Shown: in pieces, positions 8,613 to 16,812 of the stretch
Numbering within the stretch: position 1 is the first letter of the stretch
How the letters are laid out: the number at the start of each line of letters is the position of its first letter
NCBI GenBank assembly: GCA_040389005.1
Contig: JAZKAS010000017.1
Span: 1 to 64,000 of the forward strand
Direction of reading: 5' to 3'
DNA length: 64,000 bases
Origin: JAGOUN01 sp040389005
GTDB lineage: Bacteria; Pseudomonadota; Gammaproteobacteria; JAGOUN01
Program-made: the position numbers and the translations under genes
Notes under the pieces: generated by a model
Told to the model about the DNA's origin: nothing
Seen by the model: only the letters and a program-made list of their open reading frames with translations
Databases searched by the model: none

Positions 8613-10859
8613 ATGAGCAAAAAAATTGTTATTAAGGATCCTTTTGCAGCTCGAGAAGCGCAAAAATATGAAGATCCCATCCCTAGCCGCGAATTTATCC
8701 TTTCTTATATGGAGAAAATCGGTAAACCCGTCAGTTTAAAAGCGCTAATAGAAGATTTACACCTCGAACAAGAATCCCAAAAAGAAGCCATACGCCGTCG
8801 CATGCGCGCGATGGAGCGTGATGGCCAAGCTGTGCGTAACAAGCGCGGCGCATATTCACCGATTAAAAATATGGGATTGCTCAAAGGGCGTTTTTCCGCC
8901 CATCGTGATGGATATGGGTTTGTTATTCTGCATGAAGATGATGGTCACGGAGATGTGTTTATTGCATTCCGAGAAGCGCAGTCGGTCTTTCATGATGATG
9001 AGGTTTTGGTACGTGTGACTTCATTAGATGCGAAAGGTAAGCGCGAAGGAACGATTGTCGAAGTATTAAAACGTAATACTCAACAAATTGTTGGTCGCTA
9101 CTTCGAAGAAAATCAAATTGGTGTGGTCGAGCCTGCAGGAAAACGTATTAAGAAACCAATCCTAATTCCAAAAAAAGAAGGCGTGTCTGTGCAGTCGGGT
9201 CAATTTGTTGTGGTGAATATCACGCAACAACCAACAAAACATACGCAAGCATTGGGCGAAATTATTGAAACTTTAGGCGATCATTTAGCGCCTGGCATGG
9301 AAATTGATGTCGCGATGCGTAGTTATCAATTACCGCATGTCTGGTCGCAAGATGTTTTAAATGAATTAAAACAATTGCCGGATGAAGTTCTGCCAACGGA
9401 TTTAGAAGGTCGCCGTGATTTGCGCGGATTATCGTTAGTCACTATCGATGGCGAAGATGCGCGAGATTTTGATGATGCTGTTTATGCGGAAAAAAATAAA
9501 CACGGTTGGCGATTATGGGTTGCAATTGCGGATGTCAGTCATTATGTTCGACCGAAAACTGCTTTGGATAACGAAGGCTATTTGCGTGGCACTTCGGTAT
9601 ATTTTCCGAATCGCGTCATCCCGATGTTGCCGGAAAAATTATCGAATGAATTATGTTCCTTGAATCCGCATGTTGATCGATTATGTATGGTTGCAGAAAT
9701 GACGATCAATGAAGAGGGTGGTATTACGCGTTCGAGTTTTTATCCGGCAGTAATGCATTCGCGCGCACGATTGACGTATACGCAAGTAGCGGCTTATTTA
9801 CACGATAAAAAATCTGATGTTATCAAGCCAGAAATATTTCCACATTTAGATACGCTTAATGATTTGTATGAAAATTTACGTCAAGCACGTGATAAACGTG
9901 GCGCAATTGATTTGGATACCGTGGAAACAAAAATTTTATTTGATGACAATAAAAAAATAGAAAAAATTGTGCCATCAGAACGTAACGTTGCGCACAAAAT
10001 TATTGAAGAATGTATGTTAGCGGCGAATGTTGCTACAGCGAAATATATTGTTAAACATAAATTAGTGAGTCTATTCCGCGTACATGAATTACCGAAATCT
10101 GAAAAAGTTGAGAAATTTCGTGGTTATCTAAAAGAGCTTGGTTTGAAATTTGTTAAAACAGATTCACCAACGCCAAAAGATTATGAAGCGTTACTATTAC
10201 GAATTAATGATAGGCCTGATAAAAATATTATTAAACTATTATTGTTACGCACGCTCAGTCAAGCACGTTATAGCCCTGAAAATGTTGGGCATTTCGGGTT
10301 GGCGTATGAGGCGTATGCGCATTTTACATCGCCTATTCGACGTTATCCGGATTTATTTGTGCATCGTTGCATTAAAGCGTCGTTGCAAGAGCAAGTGCAT
10401 AAAGAAAATTTAGAATCGGTACAAGCCATGGGAATTCATTGTTCTGATATGGAGCGTCGCGCTGATGAAGCAACGCGTGATGTGACAGAATGGTTAAAAT
10501 GCGAATACATGTTAGATAAAGTCGGCGGTGTATTTGAAGGTGTTGTTTCTTCTGTCGCCTCTTTTGGTTTATTTGTTGAGTTGAAAGAAATTTATGTAGA
10601 GGGTATGTTGCATATCGCGAATTTAGGCAATGATTATTTTACGTTTGATGCGGCGCGACATCGCTTATTTAGTGAACGCACTGGCGCGCAGTTTCAATTG
10701 GGCGATAAACTGACAATCCGCGTTGCGCGTGTTGATTTGGATGAGCGTCATATTGATTTTGAATTAGAAAATAAACCCAAATCTAAATCTTTACCGGCTT
10801 CTAAAGCTAAGTCAAAACCAAAAGCTAGAAAAAGCTTTGTTGAAAAAAGGAAGCGTTAA
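8613..10859 (+). CDS. rnr: Ribonuclease R
   Basis: 3'-5' exoribonuclease that degrades structured RNA and takes part in rRNA and mRNA turnover. 748 residues. Domain order: N-terminal winged-helix (PSREFILSYMEKIGKPVSLKAL), two cold-shock domains (GRFSAHRDGYGFVI; GVVEPAGKRIKKPILI), the RNB catalytic domain with TIDGEDARDFDDAVYAE holding the metal-binding aspartates, FTSPIRRYPDLFVHR, the S1 domain (GVFEGVVSSVASFGLFVEL) and a short Lys/Ser-rich tail. The tail (about 25 residues) is shorter than in E. coli RNase R (813 residues). Followed 2 bases later by rlmB, the usual partner. Confidence 0.96.
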   Translation: MSKKIVIKDPFAAREAQKYEDPIPSREFILSYMEKIGKPVSLKALIEDLHLEQESQKEAIRRRMRAMERDGQAVRNKRGAYSPIKNMGLLKGRFSAHRDGYGFVILHEDDGHGDVFIAFREAQSVFHDDEVLVRVTSLDAKGKREGTIVEVLKRNTQQIVGRYFEENQIGVVEPAGKRIKKPILIPKKEGVSVQSGQFVVVNITQQPTKHTQALGEIIETLGDHLAPGMEIDVAMRSYQLPHVWSQDVLNELKQLPDEVLPTDLEGRRDLRGLSLVTIDGEDARDFDDAVYAEKNKHGWRLWVAIADVSHYVRPKTALDNEGYLRGTSVYFPNRVIPMLPEKLSNELCSLNPHVDRLCMVAEMTINEEGGITRSSFYPAVMHSRARLTYTQVAAYLHDKKSDVIKPEIFPHLDTLNDLYENLRQARDKRGAIDLDTVETKILFDDNKKIEKIVPSERNVAHKIIEECMLAANVATAKYIVKHKLVSLFRVHELPKSEKVEKFRGYLKELGLKFVKTDSPTPKDYEALLLRINDRPDKNIIKLLLLRTLSQARYSPENVGHFGLAYEAYAHFTSPIRRYPDLFVHRCIKASLQEQVHKENLESVQAMGIHCSDMERRADEATRDVTEWLKCEYMLDKVGGVFEGVVSSVASFGLFVELKEIYVEGMLHIANLGNDYFTFDAARHRLFSERTGAQFQLGDKLTIRVARVDLDERHIDFELENKPKSKSLPASKAKSKPKARKSFVEKRKR

Positions 10860-10861
10860 TT

Positions 10862-11617
10862 TTGTCATCACTTTTTGGAATTCATGCCGTTGCGGCTTTG
10901 TTAAGTCATCAGCCAGAATCCGTGCAAGCCTTGTGCCTTGTCAAAGGTACGCTTAATCCACGTTTATTAGCGTTAGAAGAAAAGGCGAAAAAAAATAATA
11001 TTCGTATTCGTTATGAAACTTCACAAACGCTCGATGCGCAAACCAATGGTGCGGCGCATCAAGGTGTTATTGCAATGGTTGAAAATGGCGTTCAGCCAAA
11101 AGCATTGACAAATTATTCTGAAAACATGCTGCCAGAATTTTTAGAAACTATTGAAGTGCCGTTTCTATTAATTTTAGATACCGTTCAAGATCCACATAAT
11201 TTAGGCGCGTGTTTACGCAGTGCAAATGCAGCCGGTGTTCATGCTGTTATTGTTCCAAAAGATAAGTCGGTTGGATTAACGCCCGCCGCGATTAAAGTCG
11301 CGTGTGGCGCAGCAGAATTCACACCCTTTTTTCAAGTGACGAATTTAGCGCGCACATTGGAGCTGTTAAAACAAAAAGGTATTTGGTTGTTTGGCGCAGC
11401 GGGTGAAGCGTCAGCCACTATTTATCAGCAAGATTTTTCTGGACCGATTGCGATTGTGTTAGGTAATGAAGAAAGCGGCTTGCGTCGCTTGACGCGCGAA
11501 CATTGTGACCACTTATTTCAAATCCCCATGTGCGGGCAAGTAGAGAGTTTGAATGTTTCTGTCGCAGCGGGGGTGTGTTTATTTGAGGCACAGCGTCAAC
11601 GTATTAATATTAAATAA
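10862..11617 (+). CDS. rlmB: 23S rRNA (guanosine-2'-O-)-methyltransferase RlmB
   Basis: SpoU-class (knotted SPOUT) methyltransferase that methylates G2251 of 23S rRNA. 251 residues. The N-terminal substrate-binding part starts SSLFGIHAVAALL; the SPOUT motifs are LDTVQDPHNLGACLRSANAAG (motif 1), IVLGNEESGL (motif 2) and IPMCGQVESLNVSVAAGV (motif 3). The start is TTG at 10862, two bases after the rnr stop and within reach of the AAAGGAAGCG ribosome-binding site at the end of rnr, so the two are one operon. Confidence 0.95.
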   Translation: MSSLFGIHAVAALLSHQPESVQALCLVKGTLNPRLLALEEKAKKNNIRIRYETSQTLDAQTNGAAHQGVIAMVENGVQPKALTNYSENMLPEFLETIEVPFLLILDTVQDPHNLGACLRSANAAGVHAVIVPKDKSVGLTPAAIKVACGAAEFTPFFQVTNLARTLELLKQKGIWLFGAAGEASATIYQQDFSGPIAIVLGNEESGLRRLTREHCDHLFQIPMCGQVESLNVSVAAGVCLFEAQRQRINIK

Positions 11618-11642
11618 AAATATTGATTATTGTAGATTCGTG

Positions 11643-11690
11643 GCCTATCTTTACAAAGTGAATAATCACTTTTAATTTAAGGATCAAATT
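11643..11690 (+). promoter_or_regulatory. Leader shared by the two tandem secreted-protein genes (copy 1)
   Basis: The block CTATCTTTACAAAG ... ACTTTTAA ... TTAAGGATCAA ... TTATG recurs before the second gene at 12411-12457. It includes the ribosome-binding site AAGGATC. Copy 1 also has a small inverted repeat AAAGTG/CACTTT (11655-11672) that copy 2 lacks. Conservation in a non-coding stretch of otherwise diverged copies suggests a promoter and leader under selection, or a recent duplication. Confidence 0.6.
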
Positions 11691-12245
11691 ATGAAAAAGA
11701 CACTTATTGCACTTTCTTTGGCAGCTGCTCTAGCAGCGGGTAGTGCGATGGCACAAACACCGCCACCACCGCCACCACCACCACCAGTTGCTGTCGAGCC
11801 AGCACCAGCTCAAACGCAAGCTCCAGCTCCAGCAGCTGCGCCAGCTCAATTTTTCATAAATACTTACCACGTAGTCAATATTGCTTTCCCTAGTACGGAA
11901 AAGGCTCAAGCTTTCTTTGCTTGGGATGGATTAGTGCCTCCTACGTCTGGCGAATTAGTAAAAGTGGCTAACGGCCATTTTCATGTAGCGGCTACAGTTT
12001 TTGCAGGCAATACTGCGGTTAATGCCACAGATTATCCTACTTTGCCTGAAGCAGCGCAGCTTTATCTACAGAAAGGTGCCGTTGGCCTTTGTTTAGGTAA
12101 TGAAAGCGATGCTAGATCTTTAGTAAAAGCTGCTGGCCTTAAGAACTCTGATATCAAGAAAACAGCGAACGGTGATTACAGTGTAGAACTTGCACTTATC
12201 GTAAAAGCAGTTCATGATCAATCAGGTGCTACAAAACGTAAGTAG
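11691..12245 (+). CDS. Secreted proline-rich protein (tandem copy 1)
   Basis: 184 residues. The signal peptide MKKTLIALSLAAALAAGSAMA is followed by a proline tract of nine consecutive prolines and an Ala/Pro/Gln linker to about residue 57. A globular part follows (NTYHVVNIAFPSTEKAQAFFAWDG...). No family recognised. The signal peptide and leader are nearly the same as in the gene at 12458, but the mature parts have little obvious similarity, so either the mature halves diverged quickly or only the 5' part was shared. The gene ends just before a strong terminator hairpin. Confidence 0.75.
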   Translation: MKKTLIALSLAAALAAGSAMAQTPPPPPPPPPVAVEPAPAQTQAPAPAAAPAQFFINTYHVVNIAFPSTEKAQAFFAWDGLVPPTSGELVKVANGHFHVAATVFAGNTAVNATDYPTLPEAAQLYLQKGAVGLCLGNESDARSLVKAAGLKNSDIKKTANGDYSVELALIVKAVHDQSGATKRK

Positions 12246-12269
12246 CTTACGTTGATCGATCAATAACCT

Positions 12270-12301
12270 CCTCGGCGAGCAGTTTCGCCGAGGTGTGTTT
12301 T
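12270..12301 (+). terminator. Rho-independent terminator
   Basis: CCTCGGCGA and TCGCCGAGG form a perfect 9 bp GC-rich stem with a 6-base loop, followed by TGTGTTTT. It lies 25 bases after the stop codon of the first secreted-protein gene. Confidence 0.85.
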
Positions 12302-12318
12302 AAATATCTTCAAATATT

Positions 12319-12378
12319 AAAAATCTAAAATGAATCCTGTTGTCATTTTTAACGATATATTCTTTGCCTTCTCATCGC
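12319..12378 (-). pseudogene. Decayed remnant of the 3' end of ychF
   Basis: Reading the minus strand gives GKEYIVKNDNRIHFRF, which matches the true C-terminus of YchF (GKEYIVKDGDVIHFRFNV) encoded at 13014-13070. It is not part of an open gene. It places a copy of the ychF tail between the two secreted-protein genes, which shows that the unit [secreted gene + ychF 3' end] was duplicated in tandem. Confidence 0.85.
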
Positions 12379-12410
12379 TATAAAACAAGTTGATAAGAGT
12401 GAATCCTTAG

Positions 12411-12457
12411 TCTATCTTTACAAAGGGATGTACTTTTAACTTTTTAAGGATCAAGTT
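12411..12457 (+). promoter_or_regulatory. Leader shared by the two tandem secreted-protein genes (copy 2)
   Basis: Second copy of the block seen at 11643-11690: CTATCTTTACAAAG, then ACTTTTAA, then TTAAGGATCAAGTTATG. The spacing differs by a few bases and the AAAGTG/CACTTT hairpin of copy 1 is lost. Confidence 0.55.
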
Positions 12458-12949
12458 ATGAAAAAAACACTTATAGCATTTTCTTTGGCAGCGGGCCTCG
12501 TTGTTACGGGTAGTGCAATGGCTGCGGGATTATCGACTCCTGATGTGGCGGCGGTGCTTGCTGCAAGTTCGCATAAGTCAGCCCCTTCAATTCCTTCTCA
12601 AATAGGTATATCGCTTGTTGGTGTTAGCATGCTGGTCACTGATGGTGTGCTGGCTAATGAAGCAGCTCCAGCTAATAAGTATTACGTGTGTATGGGTGAT
12701 GGCAAGCATGGAGATTTTTGGTATCCGTCTTCGGCAGCAACGCCTTTAGAGCCTAAAGTTAAGCCATCAGCTGAAGTCAGTGCGGTGCCTGGCTGTAGTG
12801 CATCAACCAAGCTAATGGGATCTGATGGAACACCTATCAGCTTACCCCAAACTACATCTTCAGCAGTAGTGACGTATGTTTTATTTGGACCAGCGCAATC
12901 CTATGTGAAGGCAGCGCAATCCTCGAAGAGTGCAGTCCAGTTGCAGTAA
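12458..12949 (+). CDS. Secreted protein of unknown function (tandem copy 2)
   Basis: 163 residues with signal peptide MKKTLIAFSLAAGLVVTGSAMA, nearly the same as in the gene at 11691. The mature part is Ala/Ser-rich and has two cysteines (YYVCMGDG, PGCSAS) that could form one disulfide. There is no proline tract. No family recognised. The gene is followed by a hairpin (12975-13005) that lies between it and the convergent ychF. Confidence 0.75.
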   Translation: MKKTLIAFSLAAGLVVTGSAMAAGLSTPDVAAVLAASSHKSAPSIPSQIGISLVGVSMLVTDGVLANEAAPANKYYVCMGDGKHGDFWYPSSAATPLEPKVKPSAEVSAVPGCSASTKLMGSDGTPISLPQTTSSAVVTYVLFGPAQSYVKAAQSSKSAVQLQ

Positions 12950-12974
12950 TCACTAGTTTGATGGTAATTACTTT

Positions 12975-13005
12975 CCACAATCTCAATGTATTTTTGGGAT
13001 TGTGG
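12975..13005. terminator. Bidirectional hairpin between secreted-protein gene and ychF
   Basis: CCACAATCTC pairs with GGGATTGTGG (9 of 10 positions) around an 11-base T-rich loop. It lies between two convergent genes and could end both transcripts. The T-tail is weak. Confidence 0.55.
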
Positions 13006-13013
13006 ATTTCTGA

Positions 13014-14111
13014 TTAAACATTAAACCTAAAATGAATCACATCACCATCTTTAACAATATATTCTTTACCTTCAGAGCGTAACTTTCCGGCTTCTTTTGC
13101 GCCTTGTTCGCCTTTGTATTTGATAAAGTCATCATAGGCGATTACTTCTGCACGAATAAATCCACGTTCAAAATCGGTATGAATCACGCCAGCGGCTTGT
13201 GGACCTGTGGCGCCTTTGGGTGTGGTCCATGCGCGCACTTCTTTTTTGCCGGCGGTAAAATACGTTTGCAATCCAAGTAATTCATAACCTGCTTGAATCA
13301 TGCGATGTAAGCCTGAATCGCTCAATCCAATTTCTTGCAAAAAGACTTGTTGCTCTTCTTCATCCATGCCTGCTAATTCAGATTCAAATGCAGCGCATAC
13401 AGGAACAACCGTTGCGTTTTCTTTTTTCGCATGTTCACGCACATTTTTTAAATGCAGATTGTCATCGCCAAATCCATCTTCATTCACATTGGCGATATAA
13501 AGCATCGGTTTTGCAGTTAACAGGTGAAAGTTCTTTAATATTTTTTTCTCATCGTCTGTCAAATTTAACGTGCGAATCGCTACAGCATTGTCTAAATGTG
13601 TTTTAATGTTTTCTAATAATGCTTTTTCTTTTGATGCTTCTTTGTCGCCGCTACGTGCATTTTTGTTAACGCGTAATAATGCTTTTTCAACAGTGTTTAA
13701 ATCAGCCAAAGCCAATTCGGTGTGAATGGTTTCAATATCACTTAGCGGATCTACTTTATTGTTGACGTGAATAATGTCATCATTTTCAAAGCATCTTACG
13801 ACTTGTGCGATGGCATCTGTTTCACGAATATGCGCAAGAAATTGATTGCCCAAACCGGCACCTTCAGAAGCACCTGCGACCAATCCCGCAATATCAACAA
13901 ACTCCATCGTCGTGGGAACCACTCTTTCTGGGTTAACAATTCCCACCAGCCCTTTGATGCGTTTATCAGGCACGGCCACCATGCCAACGTTTGGATCGAT
14001 TGTACAAAATGGAAAGTTCGCCACTTCAACATTCGCCGATTGTGTGAGCGCTTTGAAAAGCGTTGATTTTCCAACGTTGGGAAGACCGACAATACCACAT
14101 TTAAATCCCAT
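13014..14111 (-). CDS. ychF: Redox/ribosome-associated GTPase (ATPase) YchF
   Basis: Obg-like P-loop protein that prefers ATP and binds ribosomes. 365 residues against 363 in E. coli. Motifs: G1 GLPNVGKSTLFKAL, switch region FPFCTIDPNVG, G3 VDIAGLVAGAS, the NVNEDG stretch at the altered G4 (family usual NVxE, in place of NKxD), and the C-terminal TGS domain ending GKEYIVKDGDVIHFRFNV. In most gammaproteobacteria it directly follows pth. Here the DUF4143 ATPase gene lies between them. Confidence 0.97.
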   Translation of the reverse strand: MGFKCGIVGLPNVGKSTLFKALTQSANVEVANFPFCTIDPNVGMVAVPDKRIKGLVGIVNPERVVPTTMEFVDIAGLVAGASEGAGLGNQFLAHIRETDAIAQVVRCFENDDIIHVNNKVDPLSDIETIHTELALADLNTVEKALLRVNKNARSGDKEASKEKALLENIKTHLDNAVAIRTLNLTDDEKKILKNFHLLTAKPMLYIANVNEDGFGDDNLHLKNVREHAKKENATVVPVCAAFESELAGMDEEEQQVFLQEIGLSDSGLHRMIQAGYELLGLQTYFTAGKKEVRAWTTPKGATGPQAAGVIHTDFERGFIRAEVIAYDDFIKYKGEQGAKEAGKLRSEGKEYIVKDGDVIHFRFNV

Positions 14112-14130
14112 GTTTTTTCTCTCTTGTTAA

Positions 14131-15336
14131 TTAATATAAAAATCCAAATAATATCAGCGGAATTTCGCGGCGACGTGAGACAAGAATATCATCTTTTACT
14201 AAAAAAGAATTTTCTTGATCTTTGAGCTGTTGCATTGTTTTGTTTTTTCCACCAATTTCAAAAATAATGTTTTCAATCTGATAATCACCTATCTGACTAT
14301 AATACAGCGTTTTTCCTGCGCCTGTCAGTGATTGAATAAAAAATAATTCGCGGGTCGTCCCCAGCTCAATTGGGTGGTTTATGTTTTTTGTAATAGCGTA
14401 GTGTAGATTTGTATTGCTAATAAAGACTTTATCAGGCCGTCGCAGTAATGTATTGCCTGAACCAGTCGAAAAAATAAGTTGCACTAAACCGGTTGTTTTG
14501 AGTTGCTGTAAATAATTGGCGACCGTTTTATCGTCGAGCAAAATATTTTTTGCAATATTGTGTATACTTATATTTCCAGGCGGAATACTTGCTAAAAAAT
14601 AAAGAATTTTTTTGAAGTATTGCAGGTTTTCAGTTTTTAAATGATAAAAATTCGCAATATCCTCGTAAATTGTTTTGTCGATAACAGTGAGTAGTTTCTC
14701 ATGATAATAAATAGGGTCCTCTTCGTAAAAAGGATAATAGCCTTGCTTGAGATAATTTTGAAAATGCCCCTTTATCTTAGGAATAGAGGCTAACAAAGCA
14801 TCATAGGCTTGATGATTTTCCATAAGATCTTCATACGTTATTGCCTCTATATGCTGATCGCAGTAGAAATTTAAATATTCTCGAAAAGATAAACCGGGGA
14901 GTGTGTACATTTTGGCGCGACGGGATAAATCATAACCGCTATTCACGATATCCAAACTAGAGCTGCCGGAAAATACAATGCGTATGGAAGGAAAACCGTC
15001 GTATAAATTTTTTAATTCTTGATTCCAATGTTCATAACGATGGATTTCATCAATAAAAAAAATATTAATGCCTTCATGAAGATGCAATTCTTCAACTAAA
15101 GCATATAAAGTATTATTTGAAAAATAAATATGATCAGCTGAAAAATAAAAAGCAGATTGAGCAGAAAATTGTTGCTTAATAATCTGTAACAACAACGTTG
15201 TTTTGCCAGCACCGCGTGGCCCAATCAGCCCTGTTAAGCGGCTGCTCAGGTTAAATTGTGAATAAAGAAAGCGGTGGTGCTTCGTATCAACGGAATCTAA
15301 GAGCCGATGGTAAATTGATTGTAGCGAAGCAAACAT
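14131..15336 (-). CDS. AAA_14 / DUF4143 family ATPase, inserted between pth and ychF
   Basis: 401 residues. Walker A GPRGAGKTTLLLQI (about residues 39-52), Walker B IFFIDEIHRYEHW (about 93-105), sensor 1 RIVFSGSSSLDI, then the DUF4143 half with winged-helix-like SIHNIAKNILLDDKTVANYLQ and C-terminal ENIIFEIGGKNKT ... ILVSRRREIPLILFGFLY. Same family as 5756-6994 but from the other sub-branch (GPRGAGKT against GPRQVGKT). Two palindromes (15336-15353, 15367-15386) cover its start and upstream region and look like operator sites. It is AT-rich and breaks the rplY-pth-ychF order, so it is probably a later arrival. Function unknown. Confidence 0.87.
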   Translation of the reverse strand: MFASLQSIYHRLLDSVDTKHHRFLYSQFNLSSRLTGLIGPRGAGKTTLLLQIIKQQFSAQSAFYFSADHIYFSNNTLYALVEELHLHEGINIFFIDEIHRYEHWNQELKNLYDGFPSIRIVFSGSSSLDIVNSGYDLSRRAKMYTLPGLSFREYLNFYCDQHIEAITYEDLMENHQAYDALLASIPKIKGHFQNYLKQGYYPFYEEDPIYYHEKLLTVIDKTIYEDIANFYHLKTENLQYFKKILYFLASIPPGNISIHNIAKNILLDDKTVANYLQQLKTTGLVQLIFSTGSGNTLLRRPDKVFISNTNLHYAITKNINHPIELGTTRELFFIQSLTGAGKTLYYSQIGDYQIENIIFEIGGKNKTMQQLKDQENSFLVKDDILVSRRREIPLILFGFLY

Positions 15337-15386
15337 TAGGAGTGCACTCCTAAAAAATGATTAATTATTAGGAGTATAGTCCTAAT
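15336..15386 (-). promoter_or_regulatory. Paired palindromic operator-like sites at the start of the ATPase gene
   Basis: Site 1 (15336-15353) is a perfect 18-base palindrome, TTAGGAGTGCACTCCTAA, touching the start codon. Site 2 (15367-15386), ATTAGGAGTATAGTCCTAAT, has the same half-sites with one mismatched pair. Centres are about 32 bases apart, three helical turns. Two matching dyads at one promoter are typical of autoregulation or of a dedicated repressor. Confidence 0.7.
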
Positions 15387-15455
15387 TTTTGCAAAAATCT
15401 AATGAAATTATACACTATATTGGCAGTAAAGAATTGGAACGGTGTCTTGTAGGGG

Positions 15456-16025
15456 CTACCGGCGCTCGCCGTCTTCTGTGTGCAGAACTTGCATCGCCTG
15501 TTGAAACTCCCCCTGCAAAACCAAAGGAATCACTTGTTCAGCGCGCATTAACGCATCGTCAATTAGACGTCGCTCTTCTTTTGTCGGCGCATTTAATACG
15601 TAATGTTCAACTTGGCTTGATTGCGCAGGTCGCCCAACGCCGATTCGTAATCGCCAAAAATTTTGTGTGCCCAGGTGTTTAATGATATCTCGCAAACCAT
15701 TATGTCCGCCATGCCCGCCATCTTGTTTCAATCGAATCGTGCCTGTTGGCAAATCAATTTCATCATGGGCCACCAGTATTTCTTCAGGTTTAATCTTGTA
15801 ATAATGGGCTAAAGCTTGGACGGCTTGACCGCTTAAGTTCATATAAGTTGTCGGAATCGCAAATAGAATGTCTTTTTTGGCGACTCGAGCATGTAGGCTA
15901 TTTTCGGTTTTCCAGGTCTGAGAGGGAATAAGCAAATTAACAAACCATTCGCCCGCGTTATGCCGGGTGAGCGCATAACGTTCACCCGGATTGGCAAGAC
16001 CAACAATAAGCTTAATCACTGACAT
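15456..16025 (-). CDS. pth: Peptidyl-tRNA hydrolase
   Basis: Releases peptides from peptidyl-tRNA dropped by ribosomes. 189 residues. Motifs: KLIVGLANPGERYALTRHNAGEWFV (with the catalytic His in TRHNAG), PTTYMNLSGQAV, LVAHDEIDLPTGTIRLKQDGGHGGHNGLRDI and FWRLRIGVGRP. Overlaps the upstream L25 gene by one base (TAATG). The stop codon lies inside a short GC-rich sequence (15449-15470, GTAGGGGC...GCTCGCC) resembling the repeat family found in hemA and prmC, so the C-terminus may have been changed by an insertion. Confidence 0.96.
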   Translation of the reverse strand: MSVIKLIVGLANPGERYALTRHNAGEWFVNLLIPSQTWKTENSLHARVAKKDILFAIPTTYMNLSGQAVQALAHYYKIKPEEILVAHDEIDLPTGTIRLKQDGGHGGHNGLRDIIKHLGTQNFWRLRIGVGRPAQSSQVEHYVLNAPTKEERRLIDDALMRAEQVIPLVLQGEFQQAMQVLHTEDGERR

Positions 16026-16720
16026 TATTTGCCAGTTTTAGGCTTGTTCTTCTTATCACTTGTAGCAATCGGAGCGGCTACTTTAGCAGCGGCTTCTTTT
16101 TCTGCTGCGGCGACGTCAATATCCTCTTGTTGTGCGGCACCACGAGGCAAGTGAATACCTACAATACCGATATCATTACCGTGTGCAAGGGCAGTAAATA
16201 CTACGCCTTTTGGAGCGACAACATGAGATAAATGAAGTATTTCATCGATACCAAGTTTGCTGACATCCACTTCGATAAACTCAGGCAAATCGCTTGGTAA
16301 ACAAGTAATTTCTAATTCAACGACCAATCGGTTGATAATACCACCGCCTGTTTTCACGCCGGGTGCTATTTCTTCACCTTTGAAATGAAGAGGAACGTGC
16401 ATGTGAATTTTAGCATTAGCATCAACGCGTTGAAAATCCGCGTGCATGATAATCGTTTTGTAAGGATGGCGTTGAAGGGCTTTTAAAACCACTTTTTCTG
16501 CTTTGCCATCAATCGATAAGTCAATGATATGACTGTAAAACGCTTCGTTTTCAAGGGCTTTTCTAAAAACACGATGCTCAATAGAAATATTTTCAGGGTT
16601 TTGACCTGCGCCATAAACAATGGCAGGAACAAGATCAGCATTTCGGCGTAGGCGGCGGCTCGCACCTTTCCCCATCTCGCTTCGCTTTGAGGCTGATAAT
16701 GTGAAAGTAGATTTTGACAT
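16025..16720 (-). CDS. rplY: 50S ribosomal protein L25 (CTC/TL5 type)
   Basis: Binds 5S rRNA. 231 residues, i.e. the long form with N-terminal L25 domain (SKSTFTLSASKRSEMGKGASRRLRR ... PAIVYG) plus the C-terminal TL5/CTC beta domain, and an Ala/Lys/Glu-rich tail. A longer ORF reaches 16750, but ATG 16718-16720 is preceded by TTTTTGGAGTC, a good ribosome-binding site, and matches the family start MSKS. First gene of the rplY-pth pair. Confidence 0.95.
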   Translation of the reverse strand: MSKSTFTLSASKRSEMGKGASRRLRRNADLVPAIVYGAGQNPENISIEHRVFRKALENEAFYSHIIDLSIDGKAEKVVLKALQRHPYKTIIMHADFQRVDANAKIHMHVPLHFKGEEIAPGVKTGGGIINRLVVELEITCLPSDLPEFIEVDVSKLGIDEILHLSHVVAPKGVVFTALAHGNDIGIVGIHLPRGAAQQEDIDVAAAEKEAAAKVAAPIATSDKKNKPKTGK

Positions 16721-16812
16721 AATTGACTCCAAAAAGATAAAAATAAACACAGACTCGCGACCAAGCCGGTGGATCGAGGATTCTAGCTTAAAATGAGCAT
16801 ATCCGCTAGTGA

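Noticed and set aside
11655..11672. AAAGTG/CACTTT inverted repeat as a transcription-factor site
   Set aside because: It is short, AT-rich and absent from the second leader copy, so no role can be supported.
11760..11790. Proline-codon run CCACCACCG... as a CRISPR or tandem DNA repeat
   Set aside because: It is a simple coding repeat for nine prolines inside an open secreted-protein gene.
13796..14130. Overlapping ORFs of about 94-100 residues on both strands within ychF
   Set aside because: Shadow frames of the strongly conserved ychF gene.
15389..15682. Plus-strand ORF of 97 residues over the pth end
   Set aside because: It is antisense to pth and extends through a repeat-like sequence; no ribosome-binding site and no recognisable protein.
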